DNA of 64,000 bases from Streptomyces sp. TSRI0107 (GTDB taxonomy: Bacteria > Actinomycetota > Actinomycetes > Streptomycetales > Streptomycetaceae), in NCBI RefSeq assembly GCF_001905845.1, contig NZ_LIVZ01000002.1:62001-126000 (forward strand). Reading direction: 5' to 3'. The notes beneath the pieces were generated by a model. It searched no databases. It was not told where the DNA came from and saw nothing but the letters and a program-made list of their open reading frames with translations. Below, piece after piece: positions 38,404 through 46,350 of this stretch (the stretch's first letter is position 1; each line of letters opens with the position of its first letter). A program made the position numbers and the translations under genes.

Positions 38404-38886
38404 ATGGGAGTGTGGGAGCTCCTGCTGGTCGGCCTGGTGATGCTGCTCGGCCTGTGCGGAGTGCTGGTGCCGGGTGCGCCCGGTTCGTGGCTGGTGTGGG
38501 CCGCGGTGATGTGGTGGGCGCTGAAGGATCCCCGGCCGGTCACGTGGGGGGTGCTGGTGGGGGCGACGGTCGTGCTGTTCCTCGCCCAGGTGGTGCGCTG
38601 GGTGCTGCCGCCCCGGCGGCTGCGGGCGGGCGGTGCCACTCCCCGGATGGCGGTGTACGCGGGGCTCGGCGCGCTGCTCGGCTTCTTCCTGCTGCCGGTG
38701 CTGGGGGCGATCCCCGGTTTCATGGGCGGCATCTACCTCGCCGAACGCCTGCGTCTGGGCCGGTCCGGGGAGGCCCGGGCGGCGCTGCGGGCCACGATGC
38801 GGTCGGGCGGGACGAGTGTGCTGGTGGAGCTGTTCGCCTGCTTGCTGATCATGGGGGCGTGGCTGGGCGCGGTGTTCTGGGGCTGA
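38404..38886 (+). CDS. DUF456 membrane protein
   Basis: 160 residues, four to five hydrophobic helices, with the glycine-rich hairpin GLGALLGFFLLPVLGAIPGF typical of DUF456. Function unknown. The MITE at 38931 lies 45 bp beyond its stop. Confidence 0.85.
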   Translation: MGVWELLLVGLVMLLGLCGVLVPGAPGSWLVWAAVMWWALKDPRPVTWGVLVGATVVLFLAQVVRWVLPPRRLRAGGATPRMAVYAGLGALLGFFLLPVLGAIPGFMGGIYLAERLRLGRSGEARAALRATMRSGGTSVLVELFACLLIMGAWLGAVFWG

Positions 38887-38930
38887 GCCCCCTCGTCTCT
38901 GCGGCTGGTCCCTCCGGCTGGTCCCTCCGG

Positions 38931-39122
38931 CCTAGGCCCTGTCGTTTGGATCAGGCCGGCTGTGAGGAACGGTACGTCTTGGCCGAGTCGAGCGGGGTCT
39001 GGTGCGTGCAGCTGCAAGGCGGAGGAGGGAGTCGACGCGGAGCGTCGGGGACCGACGACAACGCGGCAGATGGGCGTGCCAGGCCCCGCGACGCCGGGGT
39101 GATCCAAACAACAGGGCCTAGG
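38931..39122. mobile_element. 192-bp MITE with about 30-bp terminal inverted repeats
   Basis: Ends CCTAGGCCCTGTCGTTTGGA and TCCAAACAACAGGGCCTAGG are inverted repeats continuing to about 30 bp with few mismatches, bounded by CCTAGG on both sides. The core shares GCAAGGCGGAGGAGGGAG and GGGGACCGACGACAACGCGG with the element at 42964. No coding capacity, so movement would need a transposase in trans. Confidence 0.85.
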
Positions 39123-39169
39123 GCGGGAAACCGATGTGCCGTGGGCGGCAGCGTGCTTGGCTGGGCGGC

Positions 39170-39547
39170 ATGACCGAGTTCAGTGAGGCGGAGCGGGCGT
39201 ATCTGAAGGAGCAGCGGCTGGGGCGGCTGGCCACCGTGGACCCCCGGGGGCAGCCGCAGGCGAACCCCGTCGGCTTCTTCCCCCAGGACGACGGCACGAT
39301 CCTGATCGGCGGGTACGCCATGGGCCGTACGAAGAAGTGGCGCAACCTGGGGCAGAACCCCCGGCTGTCCCTGGTCGTCGACGACATCGTGAGCGTCCAG
39401 CCGTGGCAGGTGCGCGGCATCGAGATCCGCGGCGAGGCCGAACTGCTCACCGGCCCCCACGACCTGGGCCCGCACTTCAGCGAGGAACTGATCCGCATCC
39501 ACCCGCGCTGGATCCACAGCTGGGGCCTGGACGGAGACGCCCCCTAG
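39170..39547 (+). CDS. PPOX-class F420-dependent oxidoreductase
   Basis: 125 residues, one split-barrel flavin/F420-binding domain (LATVDPRGQPQANPVGFF, ILIGGYAMGRTKKWRNLGQNPRLSLVVDD; core MGRTKKWRNLGQNPRLSLVV). The TKKWRNL segment is typical of F420-dependent members. Substrate unknown. Its TAG stop shares the palindrome CCTAGG with the stop of the convergent ogt gene. Confidence 0.85.
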   Translation: MTEFSEAERAYLKEQRLGRLATVDPRGQPQANPVGFFPQDDGTILIGGYAMGRTKKWRNLGQNPRLSLVVDDIVSVQPWQVRGIEIRGEAELLTGPHDLGPHFSEELIRIHPRWIHSWGLDGDAP

Positions 39548-40113
39548 GCCAGGTCCTGGACCGGCACTCCCTCCAGGGTGAGCAGCCGGATCTTGCGGTC
39601 GAGGCCGCCCGCGTAGCCGGTGAGCGAGCCGTCGGCGCCGATCACGCGGTGGCAGGGGCGGACGATCAGCAGGGGGTTGGCGCCGATGGCGCCGCCGACG
39701 GCCCGTACGGCCGCGCGGGACGCGCCGATCCGCGCGGCGATCTCGCCGTACGTCGTGGTCGCCCCGTAGGGGATGGTGTCGAGGGCGGCCCAGACCCGCT
39801 CGCGGAAGGCGGTGCCGTGGGTCCGCAGAGGAAGGTGGAACTCCTTGAGCTCGCCGGCGAGGTAGGCGGTGAGCTGCGCGGCGGCCTCGCGGAACGGGCC
39901 GGGGTCCTGCCGCCAGCCCTCCAGGACCGTACGCCCGCCCTTCTGGCCGGGCACGGAGAGGGACGTCAGGGCGCCGTCCGGGTCGGCGGTGAGGAGGAGG
40001 GTGCCGAGGGGGCTGTCGAGGTGCGTCCAGTACGTCGCCGCGCTCGGCACAGCAGGCACAGCAGGCTCAGCAGGCCCAGTCGGTGCGGTCGGTTCAGTCG
40101 TTCCGGTGTGCAC
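39544..40113 (-). CDS. ogt: methylated-DNA-protein cysteine methyltransferase
   Basis: 189 residues from GTG 40113 (GGAG nearby upstream). Active site IVRPCHRVIG with acceptor Cys near residue 154, and the HTH-like GATTTYGEIAARIGASRAAV. It repairs O6-methylguanine by suicide transfer. The first 25 residues are a Thr/Pro/Ala repeat tail unusual for the family. Lies 8 bp after the Ada-AlkA gene, forming an alkylation-repair operon. Confidence 0.95.
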   Translation of the reverse strand: MHTGTTEPTAPTGPAEPAVPAVPSAATYWTHLDSPLGTLLLTADPDGALTSLSVPGQKGGRTVLEGWRQDPGPFREAAAQLTAYLAGELKEFHLPLRTHGTAFRERVWAALDTIPYGATTTYGEIAARIGASRAAVRAVGGAIGANPLLIVRPCHRVIGADGSLTGYAGGLDRKIRLLTLEGVPVQDLA

Positions 40114-40121
40114 GGTTTCTC

Positions 40122-41492
40122 CTACTCCCCTGCTGCTCGCAGGTGTCGTACGGCATACGAGCGCCAGGGGCGCCAGGTGTCGGGGACGTCCGCGCCGGGC
40201 GGGGCGACGTCGGGGTCGCCCAGGGCGCGGGTGCGGATGACGGCGACGGTGGCCGCGTCGAGGCCGGGCAGCGCGAGCAGCGCGGCCTGCGCGTCGTCGC
40301 GGTCGGCGCCGGGATCGAGGCGTACGGCGCCGTCGGCGAGGGCGGCGGTGAGCGCGCCGAGCGGGCCGTGGGGCTCGGCCTCCGCGAGGACGGCCGGTTC
40401 GGGGAAGAGGTGGGTGAGGGTGCCGCACGGCGCGTCGAGCGCCTTGCCGTACCGCCGTACCAGGTCCTCGGCGGCGATGCGCCCCACCAGCGCCCGTACC
40501 GCCAGCTCCTCCGGGTCGGCGGCGCCCGGTGACCGCAGTCCCGGCCGGGCCGCGACCAGCGGGGCGAGGCGCGGGTCGGCGCCCAGCCGCTCGTCGACGG
40601 CGAACGGGTCGGCGTCGAGGTCGAACAGCCGTCGCAGCCGCTGCACGGCGGTGGTCAGATCGCGGGGGTCGGTCAGGTGCAGCCGGGCGTCGAGCCAGCC
40701 GCCGGTGGCCGAGCGCGGCGCGCCGGGGCGTTCGTCGACGGCGACGATGCCGGTGCCGTACGGCAGCCGCAGGGTGCGCCGGTAGGTGCGGCGGCCGGGC
40801 GGACCGCCGATCTCCTCGACGCCGGGCACGGCCTCCCGCTCCAGCAGGTCGAACACGTGCCCGGCCTGGTAGGGGCCTCGGTGGGCGAGCCGCAGCGGGA
40901 TGCCGGCGCTGGTGCGGTTCGCCGTGCGGCGGCCCTTGGGGGCCGCGGCCCGCAGTTCGGTCGGGGTCGACGCGTACACGGCCCGCATCGTGTCGTTGAA
41001 CTGCCGCACGCTGGCGAACCCCGACGCGAAGGCGATCTCGGTGACCGGCAGGCCGGTGGTCTGCAGCAGGACGCGCGCGGTGTGCGCCCGCTGCGCCCGG
41101 GCGAGCGCGACCGGTCCGGCGCCCAGCTCGGCGGTGAGCTGCCGCTGGACCTGCCGCGCGCTGTAGCCGAGCCGCGCGGCGAGTCCCGCCACGCCCTCCC
41201 GGTCGACGACGCCGTCGCCGATCAGGCGCATGGCCCGGCCGACGACGTCCGCGCGGACGTTCCAGTCGGCCGAGCCGGGCACGGCGTCCGGACGGCACCG
41301 CCGGCAGGCCCGGAAACCGGAGCCCTGCGCGGCGGCGGCCGTCGCGAAGAACCGTACGTTGCGCCGTTTCGGCGTCACCGCCGGGCAGCTCGGCCGGCAG
41401 TAGATGCCGGTGGTCTCGACGGCGAAGAAGAACGCCCCGTCGAACCGGGCGTCCCGGCTGCGTACGGCCTCGTACCTGCTGTCTTCGTCCAT
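40122..41492 (-). CDS. alkA: Ada-AlkA fusion: methyl-phosphotriester sensor and 3-methyladenine glycosylase
   Basis: 456 residues, three modules: Ada zinc domain (Cys 32, 36, 63 and 66; TTGIYCRPSCP, ACRRCRPD), AraC HTH (VAGLAARLGYSARQVQRQL, FASGFASVRQFNDTMRAVY), and an AlkA glycosylase with helix-hairpin-helix (ALLALPGLDAATVAVIRTRALGDPD). It both senses alkylated DNA and removes alkylated bases; methylated Cys32 would activate its own operon with ogt. Confidence 0.95.
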   Translation of the reverse strand: MDEDSRYEAVRSRDARFDGAFFFAVETTGIYCRPSCPAVTPKRRNVRFFATAAAAQGSGFRACRRCRPDAVPGSADWNVRADVVGRAMRLIGDGVVDREGVAGLAARLGYSARQVQRQLTAELGAGPVALARAQRAHTARVLLQTTGLPVTEIAFASGFASVRQFNDTMRAVYASTPTELRAAAPKGRRTANRTSAGIPLRLAHRGPYQAGHVFDLLEREAVPGVEEIGGPPGRRTYRRTLRLPYGTGIVAVDERPGAPRSATGGWLDARLHLTDPRDLTTAVQRLRRLFDLDADPFAVDERLGADPRLAPLVAARPGLRSPGAADPEELAVRALVGRIAAEDLVRRYGKALDAPCGTLTHLFPEPAVLAEAEPHGPLGALTAALADGAVRLDPGADRDDAQAALLALPGLDAATVAVIRTRALGDPDVAPPGADVPDTWRPWRSYAVRHLRAAGE

Positions 41493-41584
41493 CACACCGT
41501 CCAGTGTCCGCCGCGGCGGCACGGACCGCTGGCGGAAATCGGACACCGAGCCCGGTGCGGGAGTCGGCGCCGACCGATGGGTGC

Positions 41585-41640
41585 CTACCGCCACCCGATG
41601 GTGGTCCTACCGCCACCCGATGATGGTCCTACCGCCACCC
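41585..41640. repeat. three 22-bp tandem units including the rsgA stop
   Basis: CTACCGCCACCC occurs at 41585, 41607 and 41629, spaced exactly 22 bp. The copy at 41629 holds the last codons and stop of rsgA (GWR, stop); the other two lie beyond it. Confidence 0.9.
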
Positions 41641-42723
41641 CTTCCGCTTGGCCTCCATCGCCGCCCGGCCCTCCGCGTGCTTGCGCTTCCAGTCCTTGCG
41701 GATCTCCGACCTGACGCGGGCGTCGGTCTTGGCCACGATCCACTGGTTCTCGCGCTTGAGCTTGCGGTAGCTGTCGAGCCGACGGGCGGGCAGTTCGCCG
41801 GTGTCGACGGCGTCGAGCACCGCGCAGCCGGGCTCGGCCTCGTGGGCGCAGTCGTGGAACCGGCACCGCTCGGCCAGCTCCTCGATCTCGGAGAACACCT
41901 GTCCGACGCCGGTCTCGGCGTCGTAGAGGCCAACGCCCCGCAGGCCGGGGGTGTCGATCAGCACTCCGCCGCCCGGCAGGGCGAGCAGGTTGCGGGTGGT
42001 GGTGGTGTGCCGGCCCTTGCCGTCCACGTCCCGGGCGGCCTGCACCGTCATGACGTCCTCGCCCTTGAGGGCGTTGGCGAGCGTGGACTTGCCCGCGCCG
42101 GACTGCCCGAGCAGCACGGACGTGCCGGTGCCGAGGACGGCGGTGAGCACGTCCAGCCCCTCCCCGTCGAGCGCGCTGACGGTGAGCACGGGGACGCCGG
42201 GCGCGGAGGTCTCCACGTCCTGGACGAGGTGCGACAGCGTCACCGGGTCGGGGACGAGGTCGGCCTTGGTGAGGACGACGACGGGTTGCGCCCCGGATTC
42301 CCAGGCGAGTGCCAGGAAGCGTTCGACGCGGCCGAGGTCGAGTTCGACGGCGAGGGAGACGGCGACGATGGCGTGGTCGACGTTGGCGGCGAGGATCTGC
42401 CCCTCGGACCGCTTGGAGGAGGTGGACCGCACGAACGCGGTCCGGCGCGGCAGGTACGCGCGGACGTAGCGCGGGTTGCCGCCCTCGGGGTCGACGGCGA
42501 CCCAGTCGCCGGTGCACACGACCCGCATCGGGTCGTGCGGGGTGACGAAGGCGGTGTCGGCGCGGATCACGCCGTCCGCGGTGACCACGTCGCACTGCCC
42601 GCGGTCGACCCGGACGACCCGTCCGGGCAGCAGCCCTTCGGAGTCGTACAGGGTGAACTGCTCCGCCCAGGCGTCGTCCCAGCCGTAGGGGGCGAGGGCG
42701 GAGGAAACCGAAGTGGAAGTCAA
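41629..42723 (-). CDS. rsgA: ribosome small-subunit-dependent GTPase A
   Basis: 364 residues. N-terminal OB-fold (GLLPGRVVRVDRGQCDVVTA), circularly permuted GTPase with NVDHAIVAVS, VVLTKADLV (G4 before G1), P-loop GQSGAGKST and DTPG, then a zinc site (CRFHDCAHEAEPGC) and a Lys/Arg-rich tail. Assists late 30S assembly. The start is a TTG at 42723 with no good ribosome binding site, and a hairpin lies just before it. Confidence 0.92.
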   Translation of the reverse strand: MTSTSVSSALAPYGWDDAWAEQFTLYDSEGLLPGRVVRVDRGQCDVVTADGVIRADTAFVTPHDPMRVVCTGDWVAVDPEGGNPRYVRAYLPRRTAFVRSTSSKRSEGQILAANVDHAIVAVSLAVELDLGRVERFLALAWESGAQPVVVLTKADLVPDPVTLSHLVQDVETSAPGVPVLTVSALDGEGLDVLTAVLGTGTSVLLGQSGAGKSTLANALKGEDVMTVQAARDVDGKGRHTTTTRNLLALPGGGVLIDTPGLRGVGLYDAETGVGQVFSEIEELAERCRFHDCAHEAEPGCAVLDAVDTGELPARRLDSYRKLKRENQWIVAKTDARVRSEIRKDWKRKHAEGRAAMEAKRKGWR

Positions 42724-42730
42724 GGGAAGG

Positions 42731-42745
42731 GCCCTTCACAAGGGC
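42731..42745 (-). promoter_or_regulatory. hairpin between leader ORF and rsgA
   Basis: GCCCTT and AAGGGC flank a 3-nt loop; an overlapping 12-bp palindrome GAAGGGCCCTTC (42726-42737) offers an alternative fold reaching the rsgA start. Placement suggests a role in rsgA translation or attenuation. Confidence 0.4.
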
Positions 42746-42778
42746 GGTCCCGGCATGGAGGGATGAAGGTGTGTGAGG

Positions 42779-42850
42779 TCAGCCGGTGACCGCGGAGGTG
42801 GACTTGATGAACTCCTGGATGCGGGCAGCGCCCATCGCAACGACAGCCAT
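42779..42850 (-). CDS. 23-residue leader peptide upstream of rsgA
   Basis: ATG with a perfect AGGAGG 9 nt upstream, encoding MAVVAMGAARIQEFIKSTSA plus VTG. It lies downstream of a good promoter and 55 bp before rsgA, with a hairpin in between. It is not hydrophobic enough for a membrane anchor and could be amphipathic. A translated leader that controls rsgA is one reading; an independent microprotein is another. Confidence 0.5.
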   Translation of the reverse strand: MAVVAMGAARIQEFIKSTSAVTG

Positions 42851-42921
42851 CGGTCGACACCTCCTCGTCACACACTCGTATCCGGCGGCGGTGGCGGGTC
42901 GGCCACCGCGGAACGGTCGTA

Positions 42922-42952
42922 ACTCTAGCCCGGCCCCGTGGTGCGCCGTCAA
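42922..42952 (-). promoter_or_regulatory. promoter of the leader ORF-rsgA transcript
   Basis: -35 TTGACG and -10 TAGAGT with 19-bp spacing, resembling HrdB-type promoters. The transcript would start about 60 nt before the leader ATG. Confidence 0.55.
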
Positions 42953-42963
42953 CGCGTTTTCCA

Positions 42964-43168
42964 CTAGGGGGTGTCTCGCCGATCAGGCCGGATCAGGGAG
43001 CGGCGTCTGGCGCCGTGCATCGCAAGGCGGAGGAGGGAGCCGATGCGATGGGGGTCCCCCCTGCTCGAGCGGAGCCGAGAGCTTGGGGGAATCGGGGACC
43101 GACGACAACGCGGCGAGGCGCGGTGCCAGGTGCCGCGAGCCCGGCATGATCGGCGAGACACCCCCTAG
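42964..43168. mobile_element. 205-bp MITE bounded by CTAG
   Basis: Ends CTAGGGGGTGTCTCGCCGAT and ATCGGCGAGACACCCCCTAG are exact inverted repeats, continuing with one mismatch to about 28 bp. The core contains a nested palindromic repeat (43050-43091) and shares GCAAGGCGGAGGAGGGAG and GGGGACCGACGACAACGCGG with the element at 38931. No open frame of its own. Confidence 0.88.
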
Positions 43169-43179
43169 GGCTTTCCCGC

Positions 43180-44739
43180 TCAGGAGGTGCCGCAGGGGCG
43201 GCCGTTGAGGGTGAAGTCGTACGCCGGTGCGTTGCGGCCCTGCCAGGAGGCGAGGAAGCCGAAGGTGAGGGTGCCGTCGGCGGGGACCGTCCGGTTGTAG
43301 TGGGCGGCGCGGGCGGTGACGCGGGAGCCGTCCTGGGTGTGGGTCGCGTCCCACATCTGGTTCACCCGCTGGCCGTCGGGGAAGGTCCAGCCGACGCGCC
43401 AGTCGTCGAGGGCGCGGTCGGTGTGGACGGTGACGGTGGCCTGGAAGCCGTCGGGCCACTGGCCGGCGAGGGAGTAGCGGACATGGCAGGACGGGGACGT
43501 GGTCTCGCCGGGGGGTGGAGCGGGGGCGGTGGAGGCGGCGGTCCCCTGGGGCTCGGGGTCCGGGTCGGGGTCGGGGCGGTGGGGCCGGTCGGCGGCGTCG
43601 GCGCCTTCGGTGCCTCGGGTGCCTTCGGGCGCGTCGGTGGCGTCGGTGGACCGCGGCCCGGACCGGCGGGTCGGGCCGGCGGAGCCCGAGTCGGCCGACG
43701 GGGTCGTGAGACGCCGGGAGGGCTCGGGGCCCGGCCGGGACGGGTGCGGGTCGGCGACCGGCTGGCGGTCGGCCGAGTCGGCGGGAGCGGCGGCGTGGTC
43801 GCCGGTGCCGTCGAAGGGGACCAGGGTGACGGCGAGCGCCAGCACGGAGACGAGGACGGCGGCGACGAGCAGCCCGTTGCGCAGGACGCGTGCCTTGTGC
43901 GCCCCGGTCTCCTCCGGGTCCCGCTCGAAGTCGTCGGGGCGGCCGGGGCCGAGCCGGGCCTCGGCGGCGCGGCGGCGGCGTTCCAGATAGGCGAGGCCGC
44001 CCCAGCCGATCACCCCGCCGGCGAGGGCGGCGGGCAGTCCGCCGCCGTGCGTGCGCAGGCATGCGGCGGCCTCGGAGCAGTGGACGCAGTGGGCGAGGTG
44101 CCGGGTCAGGTCCTCGGGGCTCTCGGTGGCCGGGTTGCGGGTGACCGCGTCGAGGAGACGGGCGTAGCCGCGGCAGGTCGGGTCGAGCGGCGCGTCGCGG
44201 TGGCCGCGCAGGCAGCGGTCCCGGAACAGGGCGCGGACCTCGGCGAGTTCGGCGGTCGCTCCGGCCGGGTCCAGGCCGAGCCGCCGGGCGGCGACGGGCA
44301 GCGGCAGGGCCTCCACCTCGGTCAGCCAGAGCAGCGCGGCGTCCGGTTCCTGCATGTCGCGCAGCCCGCGCAGGGCGAGCGGACGGCGCTGCGGGGGCCC
44401 GGTGTGGCGGGCGGCCTTGTCGGAGTTGAGCCACAGCCGCAGATCGGGGTCGAGGTGGTGCCCCTCCCCCGCGGCCTCCCAGTCGGCCGCCGTGTCGCGT
44501 ACGGCGGTCAGCAGCAGCGGGATGCGCGGCAGCCGGGCGGGACGGCGGCCGGGGCCCCGGGGTACGGCGGACTCGGCGCCGCGGACTTCGCGCATGCCCC
44601 GGGCGAACGCCTCCCGGGCGAGCCGGCCGGCCGCCGCGGAGCCGGAGGTGCACAGGTCGGCGTAGGAGAGCACCGTGTCCCAGCACTCGGTGAACAGCGC
44701 CTCCTCGGTGGCGTCCCGGGGGGTCGGCAGGTCGGGCAT
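43180..44739 (-). CDS. sigma-like / ZAS anti-sigma-like / CBM2 transmembrane fusion
   Basis: 519 residues. Residues 1-190 resemble a divergent ECF sigma factor (region-4-like LPLPVAARRLGLDPAGATAE). At about 216-224 is a ZAS zinc motif H-x3-C-x2-C (HLAHCVHC), as in zinc anti-sigma factors. A membrane helix follows at about 283-308 (LLVAAVLVSVLALAVTLVPF), a Pro/Asp/Gly-rich stalk, then a CBM2 cellulose-binding-type domain from about 415 (CHVRYSLAGQWPDGFQATVT, WDATHTQDGSRV, PAYDFTLNGRPC) with its terminal Cys pair. The layout suggests sensing an extracellular polysaccharide and transmitting it to transcription. Five 14-bp iterons precede it. Confidence 0.75.
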   Translation of the reverse strand: MPDLPTPRDATEEALFTECWDTVLSYADLCTSGSAAAGRLAREAFARGMREVRGAESAVPRGPGRRPARLPRIPLLLTAVRDTAADWEAAGEGHHLDPDLRLWLNSDKAARHTGPPQRRPLALRGLRDMQEPDAALLWLTEVEALPLPVAARRLGLDPAGATAELAEVRALFRDRCLRGHRDAPLDPTCRGYARLLDAVTRNPATESPEDLTRHLAHCVHCSEAAACLRTHGGGLPAALAGGVIGWGGLAYLERRRRAAEARLGPGRPDDFERDPEETGAHKARVLRNGLLVAAVLVSVLALAVTLVPFDGTGDHAAAPADSADRQPVADPHPSRPGPEPSRRLTTPSADSGSAGPTRRSGPRSTDATDAPEGTRGTEGADAADRPHRPDPDPDPEPQGTAASTAPAPPPGETTSPSCHVRYSLAGQWPDGFQATVTVHTDRALDDWRVGWTFPDGQRVNQMWDATHTQDGSRVTARAAHYNRTVPADGTLTFGFLASWQGRNAPAYDFTLNGRPCGTS

Positions 44740-44768
44740 GGGTCTCCTGCGTGCGCGGGCACGTGCGA

Positions 44769-44834
44769 GGTCAACTCACCCACGGTCAACTCACCGCGGT
44801 CAACTCGTCACAGTCGACTCGGCGCGGTCAACTC
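44769..44834 (-). repeat. five iterons GAGTTGACC at 14-15-bp intervals
   Basis: On the plus strand GGTCAACTC occurs at 44769, 44784, 44798 and 44826, with a degenerate copy (AGTCGACTC) at 44812. On the coding strand of the downstream gene each unit contains TTGACC, similar to a -35 box. The array is 30-95 bp before the start of the CBM2 fusion gene, the position of an operator or a cluster of overlapping promoters. Confidence 0.75.
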
Positions 44835-44925
44835 GTCACAGAAGAGCGGGGAGTTGCGGGGAACCTCGAGGGCGGGCACGACCCTTTCACGGTTCGCCCA
44901 CAACTGACAAGCGCTGTCCCGGGGT

Positions 44926-46251
44926 TCACTTTCCGGCAGCGGCCGTCTCCTGCGCGGGGAGGCTGTCCATGAAGGAGCTGACGGAGAAGACGGCGTTGCC
45001 GGGGCCGGGCGGGCCGTAGCCGGGCGGGGAGGTCAGGCCGAACTCGTCCATGGTGGCGCGGTACGCCTCCAGCAGCCGGATGTGGTACTCGAGCGGCGCG
45101 CCCTGCGGGTTGGCCTTGCCGAGCGGGGTGGTGGGCTCGGGGCACCAGGTGGTGAAGCGCGGCGTGATGCCGTGGGACATGAAGAAGCGCAGGCCCTCGG
45201 TGGTGGAGGCGATGGCCTCGTCGACGGTGGTGAAGCCGAAGGGCTCGGCCATCTCCACGCCGGCCACGAAGTTGGGGATGACGTTGCGGGCGCCGAAGAT
45301 CTCCGCCGAGTCGAGGATGCGCTTGTGCCACTCGTCGCGGCCGACGTAGCGCTCCTTGCCGGGGCAGTACATCTTGAACAGGTACTCGTCCCACACCTCG
45401 TAGTTGGGGTGGTAGATCTGCACGCCGTAGTCCTTGAAGCGCTGCACGTCGGCCTTGGGCAGCGCCTGGGCGACGACCTTGCCGATCCAGCGGCCGGGGA
45501 AGCGCTCCTCGATGGCCTTGGCGTAGTGGCCGTAGAAGTCGGCCTCGTCGCGGCCCGCGACGGTCTTGGTGATGGCGCCGCCGGTGAGGGTGTAGGCGGT
45601 GGACGCCTTCTGGGTGTCGTACCGGTCGATGATCTCCAGGGCCTCGAGGACCTCCTCGACGTCCTTGACTCCTGTATACGGTCGACCGGCGGCCTTGTGC
45701 TGTCGCCAGTTGTGGTTGATGTCGCAGTACTGGCACTCCTCCTTGGCGCCGAAGTACTGGCAGACGCGGAAGACGGTCAGGTAGATCAGGTAGCCCCACT
45801 GGATGGTGGGGGCCACCTCCATGACGGACTTCCCGTTGGAGAGGGTGTGCCGGTAGTACTCGGGCATCGGGGGCACGCCGACGTCGGCGATGCGCTTGCC
45901 GTCGATGTAGAGGCCGAGCATGCCCGAGTCGTCGGCGGCGACCCGGTACGGCGAGGCCGGGTTCACCCGGACCGAGACGACGGTGCGGCGCAGGTCGTAG
46001 GGGCCGCCGGTGAGGATGATCTCCTCGGGCGGGCGGCGCAGCGCGGCCTCGCCCAGCTCGGGCAGGGTGCCGTGGTCGAAGGAGAAGATGAAGTACGACT
46101 TCGGCTTGACCTCGCCGCCCTCGTTGTCGCTGAGCGCGGACGGGTCGAAGGCCACGCCGCCGCGCAGCAGGTCCTCCTTGAAGACCGCCTCCCGCGGCAC
46201 ATGCGGGAAGCGCTCCATCAGATCCTCGACGAGCGCGGTGCGGCTGCCCAT
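44926..46251 (-). CDS. radical SAM protein with CX8CX2C cluster motif
   Basis: 441 residues from ATG 46251 (GGAGGAGACAGGG before it). The putative 4Fe-4S motif is CQYFGAKEECQYC (Cys about 164, 173, 176), spacing C-x8-C-x2-C instead of the canonical C-x3-C-x2-C; Elp3 uses a similar long spacing. Following the cluster, TLTGGAI fits the SAM-binding GGE-like position and YHPNYEVWD a barrel strand. Residues 1-150 form an extra N-terminal domain. Reaction unknown. Divergent from the TetR gene with its dyad operator. Confidence 0.8.
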   Translation of the reverse strand: MGSRTALVEDLMERFPHVPREAVFKEDLLRGGVAFDPSALSDNEGGEVKPKSYFIFSFDHGTLPELGEAALRRPPEEIILTGGPYDLRRTVVSVRVNPASPYRVAADDSGMLGLYIDGKRIADVGVPPMPEYYRHTLSNGKSVMEVAPTIQWGYLIYLTVFRVCQYFGAKEECQYCDINHNWRQHKAAGRPYTGVKDVEEVLEALEIIDRYDTQKASTAYTLTGGAITKTVAGRDEADFYGHYAKAIEERFPGRWIGKVVAQALPKADVQRFKDYGVQIYHPNYEVWDEYLFKMYCPGKERYVGRDEWHKRILDSAEIFGARNVIPNFVAGVEMAEPFGFTTVDEAIASTTEGLRFFMSHGITPRFTTWCPEPTTPLGKANPQGAPLEYHIRLLEAYRATMDEFGLTSPPGYGPPGPGNAVFSVSSFMDSLPAQETAAAGK

Positions 46252-46350
46252 CCCTGTCTCCTCCCTGCGGCGATTCCGTGGTGCGACGTTCGACTCCTCA
46301 CGGTATGCCCCATGCCTTCTGAGGTGTGCAGCCGGGTCCACCGTGAGCCT

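Noticed and set aside
44769..44834. CRISPR-like array
   Set aside because: Repeats are 9 bp with 5-bp spacers, far too short for CRISPR, and no cas genes are present.
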